Assembly: GCA_963971535.1 (NCBI GenBank)
Contig: OZ020592.1
Coordinates: 121,642,849 to 121,706,848 of the forward strand
Direction: 5' to 3'
DNA: 64,000 bases
Source: Notolepis coatsorum
Lineage: Eukaryota > Chordata > Actinopteri > Aulopiformes > Paralepididae
The notes under the pieces are model-generated. The model made no database searches and was not told where the DNA came from. It saw only the letters and a program-made list of their open reading frames with translations. This document shows, piece after piece, positions 58,386-64,000 of the stretch. A program made the position numbers and the translations under genes. The stretch's first letter is position 1; each line of letters begins with the position of its first letter.

Positions 58386-59404
58386 GCAGTCGTCAAGGTT
58401 TTTCACTGAGAAAGCCTGGAGGAATTCCTGGCACAGGTTGCCGTAGATGACTTCACCGACCAATCACTTTGTTTGACCTGTGGAAGGGCCCTCCACACCC
58501 TGCAGGCTGGCGGCTGGCGGCTGGCCATGGGAAGAAGACGGAGAAAAATCCCTGCGAGGGTATTCACTCGTTTATGATCTGCAGGTGGATCACAGTTCAA
58601 AGCGGCGTGGCGCCCAGGGGAACACCGCCCCGGTTTTAAGAATGCGTGCGTGTCGTTCCTCTCGGTCCGTGGGCACAGAAGATAACGTTGGACATCGTGT
58701 CACCACGTGATGTCATCAGGTGTAGCGGAGTCTGGAGGTTCTCTCCTCACAGGCTCCCGTACTGAATTGGGGGCGACACCGAGAGAGAGCGCCCGAGGGG
58801 GAATGTCCGGCTTATATAGGGAGGTGTGTAGTGGTTTACGTCATTGCTGTTTCCGGCCGGTCCACCTCGCAAAATTGCAACGTATTTCCCCCATTGCCCA
58901 TTTCTAAATTGTCTCGTTTAAAACAAATAAAGCATGAACATTTGCATGGTGTACCTTTCTGTGAGTATTCATCCACAATCTATAGCTCAACATGAAAATA
59001 CGAGCAATTAATCGGAAAAATAAAACCTGCCAATTTTTTTTTCTCAACCAAAAATTCTTAAACAATAATGTTAGTGATTGGATAAAGTGACAATGGGATA
59101 CCAGAACATGTATTTTGTGTTTTGTGCAAAAATGGAAAGCTTGCCAATGTTCATAATCCATATTCCCAATGATAAATCCCTATACGGGTGGACCTCGCCG
59201 GCGGTCCAAAGTGACGTCAGACTACACCTCCCTATACGGGTACGTTTTCTCTTTTCACACTTAAGGCTCTCAGTCTCACAGAGTCAGGCGTACTGTGAGC
59301 GGACCGGACACTGCGGACGTCTGTTCTGTCTACGTTCCGCCAGACTCTGTGGGAGCCTTTAGAACGCTACAACGCGGTTGAATAAAGTTTACATTCACCT
59401 ACAG
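58386..59404. other. Unassigned region with inverted repeat
   Basis: No gene recognised. ATATAGGGAGGTGTGTAG (about 58815) is the inverted form of CTACACCTCCCTATAC (about 59222), and both arms include ACGTCA and GGTCCACC words. An AATAAAGTTT word ends it at about 59380. The stretch 59075-59123 is shared with the inverted repeat at 61514-61740. Confidence 0.4.
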
Positions 59405-59586
59405 TATTCAATCACACATTCACTCACACCGACGGTGGAGACAACCATGCAAGGTGCTCGACCTCCTCATCGGGAGCAATTAGCTCGGGGACAATTACGA
59501 CACACTGCCAGGAGGAGCTGGAATCGAACCAGGAACCTTCCGATTACCAGATGACTGCTCTACCCCCTGAGCCACTGTCGCCCCCT
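59405..59586 (-). mobile_element. tRNA-derived SINE (same family as 32434-32668)
   Basis: On the minus strand it begins GGGGCGACAGTGGCTCAGGG, with B-box-like GGTTCGATTCC, then GCTCCCGATGAGGAGGTCGA and ACCGTCGGTGTGAGTGAATG. It lies directly before the 68-bp minisatellite. Confidence 0.88.
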
Positions 59587-59637
59587 GTCACATTCACCCA
59601 TTCACTCACCGAGGTTCACACATTCACCCACCTGAGG

Positions 59638-61513
59638 TCAGTAACATGGGTCTCCCAGTCCCTCCACTCTGCAGTAAACAGACATCACTGATATAGAGTG
59701 TCTGGTCAGTAACATGGGTCTCCCAGTCCCTCCACTCTGCAGTAAACAGCCATCACTGATATAGAGTGTCTGGTCAGTAACATGGGTCTCCCAGTCCCTC
59801 CACTCTGCAGTAAACAGCCATCACTGATATAGAGTGTCTGGTCAGTAACATGGGTCTCCCAGTCCCTCCACTCTGCAGTAAACAGACATCACTGATATAG
59901 AGTGTCTGGTCAGTAACATGGGTCTCCCAGTCCCTCCACTCTGCAGTAAACAGCCATCACTGATATAGAGTGTCTGGTCAGTAACATGGGTCTCCCAGTC
60001 CCTCGCTCTGCAGTAAACAGCCATCACTGATACAGAGTGTCTGGTCAGTAACATGGGTCTCCCAGTCCCTCTACTCTGCAGTAAACAGACATCACTGATA
60101 CAGAGTGTCTGGTCAGTAACATGGGTCTCCCAGTCCCTCGCTCTGCAGTAAACAGCCATCACTGATACAGAGTGTCTGGTCAGTAACATGGGTCTCCCAG
60201 TCCCTCCACTCTGCAGTAAACAGCCATCACTGATACAGAGTGTCTGGTCAGTAACATGGGTCTCCCAGTCCCTCCACTCTGCAGTAAACAGCCATCACTG
60301 ATACAGAGTGTCTGGTCAGTAACATGGGTCTCCCAGTCCCTCCACTCTGCAGTAAACAGCCATCACTGATACAGAGTGTCTGGTCAGTAACATGGGTCTC
60401 CCAGTCCCTCCACTCTGCAGTAAACAGACATCACTGATACAGAGTGTCTGGTCAGTAACATGGGTCTCTCAGTCCCTCCACTCTGCAGTAAACAGCCATC
60501 ACTGATACAGAGTGTCTGGTCAGTAACATGGGTCTCCCAGTCCCTCCACTCTGCAGTAAACAGCCATCACTGATACAGAGTGTCTGGTCAGTAACATGGG
60601 TCTCCCAGTCCCTCCACTCTGCAGTAAACAGCCATCACTGATACAGAGTGTCTGGTCAGTAACATGGGTCTCCCAGTCCCTCCACTCTGCAGTAAACAGC
60701 CATCACTGATACAGAGTGTCTGGTCAGTAACATGGGTCTCCCAGTCCCTCCACTCTGCAGTAAACAGCCATCACTGATACAGAGTGTCTGGTCAGTAACA
60801 TGGGTCTCTCAGTCCCTCCACTCTGCAGTAAACAGACATCACTGATATAGAGTGTCTGGTCAGTAACATGGGTCTCTCAGTCCCTCCACTCTGCAGTAAA
60901 CAGACATCACTGATACAGAGTGTCTGGTCAGTAACATGGGTCTCCCAGTCCCTCTACTCTGCAGTAAACAGCCATCACTGATACAGAGTGTCTGGTCAGT
61001 AACATGGGTCTCCCAGTCCCTCCACTCTGCAGTAAACAGACATCACTGATACAGAGTGTCTGGTCAGTAACATGGGTCTCCCAGTCCCTCCACTCTGCAG
61101 TAAACAGTCATCACTGATATAGAGTGTCTGGTCAGTAACATGGGTCTCCCAGTCCCTCGCTCTGCAGTAAACAGCCATCACTGATACAGAGTGTCTGGTC
61201 AGTAACATGGGTCTCCCAGTCCCTCTACTCTGCAGTAAACAGACATCACTGATACAGAGTGTCTGGTCAGTAACATGGGTCTCCCAGTCCCTCCACTCTG
61301 CAGTAAACAGTCATCACTGATATAGAGTGTCTGGTCAGTAACATGGGTCTCCCAGTCCCTCGCTCTGCAGTAAACAGCCATCACTGATACAGAGTGTCTG
61401 GTCAGTAACATGGGTCTCCCAGTCCCTCCACTCTGCAGTAAACAGTCATCACTGATACAGAGTGTCTGGTCAGTAACATGGGTCTCCCAGTCCCTCCACT
61501 CTGCAGTAAACAG
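59638..61513. repeat. 68-bp minisatellite, about 27 copies
   Basis: Unit GTCAGTAACATGGGTCTCCC, AGTCCCTCCACTCTGCAGTA, AACAGCCATCACTGATACAG, AGTGTCTG. Some units are 66 bp (CCCTCGCTCTGC). Variants are AGACATC / AGCCATC / AGTCATC and TATAG / TACAG. Minus-strand open frames are repeat translations. Confidence 0.97.
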
Positions 61514-61805
61514 AAAATACATATCCTGGTATCCCTTCCCACTTTATCCAATCAGGAGAGAGAAGCCTAGATATTGTTTTACTTATTTCAAGAAATCTTG
61601 CCAAGCCAAATGTCCTTACTGCACTGGTAGGTAATTTTACTTATTTCAAGCACATATTATCTTTGTCAGACCATTGTGTGGAGTTCTCGCTCCTGATTGG
61701 ATAAAGTGACAATGGGATACTAGAACATGTATTTTGTGTTTACTGCAGAGTGGAGGGACTGGGAGACCCATGTTACTGACCAGACACTATCAGTGATGGC
61801 TGTCG
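61514..61805. repeat. Inverted repeat ending the minisatellite
   Basis: 61514-61560 (AAAATACATATCCTGGTATC ... CTTTATCCAATCAGGAG) pairs with 61691-61740 (CTCCTGATTGGATAAAGTG ... GAACATGTATTTTGTGTT). The right arm continues into one minisatellite unit in reverse orientation (61741-61800). Confidence 0.85.
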
Positions 61806-62104
61806 GAGTGTAGAGCTATCATTTTAACATGTAGACCACGTATTCAGCTTTAAGGCTAGAAATGGTCAAAATGTTTTTAGTTTCGTTCCTCTTCGTCTAT
61901 CCAGACACAAGTCTGTGTTGACACCGTTTTGCCAGATTTAGCTCACGACCCATTGCGTTTCATTTGACTTGATGCGGAGAAACCGGTGTTACCGTATCGT
62001 ATCGGCCATTCACTGTGGAAAACGGGAAAGCTCTCGCTTGTATCTCAGTTATTCCAGTTAGTCCCTGACTCCTGAATCCACAGCGACGGTTCTCCGTGAA
62101 GAGA
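61806..62104. other. Unassigned spacer
   Basis: About 300 bp with no recognisable gene, repeat or motif. Confidence 0.5.
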
Positions 62105-62270
62105 CAACCTGTTAACCCTTTCACTACCACCACTACAGAAGGGTTAACCCTTTACTATCACACTACAGAAGGTTAACCCTTTCACTACCACACTACAGAA
62201 GGTTAACCCTTTACTATCACACTACAGACAGTTAACCCTTTGTCGTGTGGCAGTGAAAAGGGTTTAAAAC
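62105..62270. repeat. TTAACCC minisatellite
   Basis: About five units of GGTTAACCCTTTCACTACCA plus CACTACAGAA type. An inverted unit (GTGGCAGTGAAAAGGGTTT) follows at the right edge. Confidence 0.85.
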
Positions 62271-62329
62271 GTCTCCGTAAACAGACCACGTGGTGCACAA
62301 TGTCCCAAATCAGAGAGCTTCCTTAGTTG

Positions 62330-62600
62330 AGAGGACGAGAGAGAGAGAGACGAGAGGAGAGAGGAGAGAGAGACGAGGAGAGACGAGAGAGGAAGAGAGA
62401 GACGAGGAGAGAGAGGGGGGGGGGAGAGAGAGGCGAGGAAACACGACGAGAGAGAGGGAGAAAGAAGGGAGAGAGATAAGGAGAGAGACAGAGAGAGAGG
62501 AGAGAGAGAGAGAGCAGAGAGAGAGAGAGAGAGACGAGATAGAGAGAGAGAGAGGAGAGGAGAGGAGAGAGAGGAGAGAGAGAGAGAGAGAGAGAGAATT
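62330..62600. repeat. GA-rich low-complexity tract
   Basis: About 270 bp of GAGA, GACGAGAG and GGAGAG words. The open frame of Arg/Glu repeats is not a gene. Confidence 0.95.
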
Positions 62601-63120
62601 TTGAATTTTAACGACTTTATTTATAAATCATTCCAGCATTACAACAAAAAGCATTACACAGTCAACTGTACATAACACTTGTCCTTCTTTCAAGAACACC
62701 TACAAACTATTTGACAATCAATTATTAACACATTGACTGCCACGCTTCCATCCATCAATGGTATGATCACTGCCACCAGTCTAAGCCTATGGAGATGTTC
62801 ACCCTTCTTTGCAGGGCTATAACTTTTTAAATTGTATTGCTAAATTGACATTACTATGGCCCATTCAACATCGATTATCTATCGTTCAGGATGTAGGAAC
62901 GTTATACTTTTTCATTCATATATTCATACGAAAATACCGTCTAGAATATAAGTATGTTTTTATCGTTTTCTGCAGTAATTCCAAGAACGTGAGTTATAGG
63001 CATAAACGCATATATAGATTATCAACTGCGGTTTGTTGCCGATACACGCTATATTAAAAATTTCAACTGTACATGATCCTAAACGTTATGACTCATCATG
63101 CGTGGATGAACGGGGGGGGG
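62601..63120. mobile_element. LINE tail followed by piggyBac-like terminus
   Basis: GAATTTTAACGACTTTATTTA at 62608 resembles a LINE tail in reverse. TTAACACATTGACTGCCACG at about 62727 looks like TTAA plus a piggyBac-type end (compare TTAACACTTTGAGTGCCA on the minus strand at 18946). No partner terminus is found to the right, so this is tentative. A G tract lies at 63112-63126. Confidence 0.35.
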
Positions 63121-63969
63121 GGGGGGTCGTTTATAATTACCTGTGATCGTCAGTAAATTCTTTATGTAGTATGGGTTGATTTATTGATCAGATGAGAGAG
63201 AGTATACAGATACAGCTTCTGTCACACCATATTTGGAAAGTTTGATTGATTGTAGCCACGCCCCCTTTTGAGATGATTTATGACCCCTAAGTCCCGCCCC
63301 CTTCTCTGATTGGTCGAGGATTCAAGGAGGCGGGACATCCGGTTTCAAGGGGAGGGACATCCGGTTTAGGAGGGGAGGGACATCTGGTTACGGAAGGGGA
63401 GGGGGTTTTTCAGATTTTTTTCAAAATAAACATTTTTTTTATTTAATATTTTTTTTTCAAAATAAAGGTTTTTCAAAATAAGTTTTTTTTTTATTGTCAG
63501 AAATAAAAGTTTATTTTTAATTTTTCAGATTAAACATTTCAGATTAAACATTTCACAATATGTATTTGTGTATCTTAAGAAAAATACAATGTATCTATCT
63601 TAAGAATATGTATTTGTGTATCTTAAGAATATAGTTTTCAACAATAAGTATTCCAAGGTATGCAGAATAAACATTTCAAATGTGTGTATCTTAAGAATAA
63701 GTGTGTGTGTGTGTGTGTGTGTGTGTGAGTGTGTGTGTGGTTTAAGTTACAGAATTATGAATAAAATACATTTTGGTGTATTCCAAATGCCAAATGGTAA
63801 AATACAATGTATTATTCTTCAGAAATGTTCAATAGCCATTCTGTCAGTATGCTGTTTGTGAGTGTGTGTAGATTTGTTTGAGTAGAAAGAAAATGTGTGT
63901 GTGTGTAGAAAGAATTCTCCCCATGCTGTGTGTGTCTCCATGCTTTGTTTGCATTCCCTCTTTCAGGCT

Positions 63970-64000
<31 letters not shown>
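63121..64000. repeat. Spacer with short tandem GGGACATCCGGTTT repeats and microsatellites
   Basis: 63333-63410 holds four copies of GGGACATCCGGTT plus AGGGGAGG (about 24-28 bp unit). 63415-63560 is A/T-rich with T runs. (TG)n lies at 63703-63740 and (CT)n at 63969-64000. No gene is seen. Confidence 0.75.

Noticed and set aside
62290-62604. Arg/Glu-rich 104-residue frame
   Set aside because: It is the translation of the GA-rich tract.

Overview
This window looks like a teleost fish chromosome segment. The evidence is the 5' end of a vertebrate patched1 gene with intron/exon structure, together with teleost-type repeats: tRNA-derived SINEs, L2/CR1-like and L1-type LINEs, hAT, piggyBac-like and Tc1/mariner-like DNA elements, a Gmr1-type Ty3/Gypsy element and an endogenous retrovirus. 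It also has very dense microsatellites and minisatellites. No prokaryotic gene, operon or CRISPR locus is present. The species cannot be named from the sequence.

The one host gene I can support is ptch1, on the minus strand. Coding exon 1 (14098-14322) begins with the start codon. Coding exon 2 (9737-9929, 193 bp) carries the first transmembrane helix, and the two exons join in phase 0. Exon 3 and later exons are not visible and should lie left of position 1. The flank upstream of the start codon (14323-15500) is rich in CT and TG tracts and holds an exact GLI consensus (GACCACCCA, 15100-15108), as expected for a Hedgehog feedback target. Intron 1 (9930-14097) is mostly a 45-bp minisatellite into which two Mutator-like inverted-repeat elements have inserted at the same repeat phase.

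Layout: 1-9300 holds an assembly gap, microsatellites, LINE/SINE fragments, a 28-36 bp minisatellite interrupted by a hAT MITE, and a 29-bp minisatellite interrupted by a 2.15-kb DNA element that itself contains a hAT element. 9300-16100 is ptch1. 16100-23290 is fragmented LINEs, a piggyBac-like MITE, a long (CA)n tract and a palindrome. 23290-30640 is one LINE split first by an L1 and then by a Gmr1-type LTR retrotransposon with identical LTRs. 30750-36120 holds SINEs, LINE tails and a 39-bp minisatellite of about 2 kb that appears to have grown out of LINE coding sequence. 36260-46199 is one hAT element (perfect 8-bp target duplication) with a 6.85-kb L1 nested inside it (17-bp target duplication). 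46482-55443 is an endogenous retrovirus on the minus strand. A 2.25-kb block covering the hAT end and a whole LTR recurs almost unchanged at 55446-57696, where the LTR is solo. 57697-64000 holds LINE remains, a SINE, a 68-bp minisatellite and simple repeats.

Most element boundaries come from target-site duplications and terminal repeats read directly from the sequence, so the insertion order can be reconstructed in several places. Family names rest on recognised protein motifs and are inference where the motif is short.
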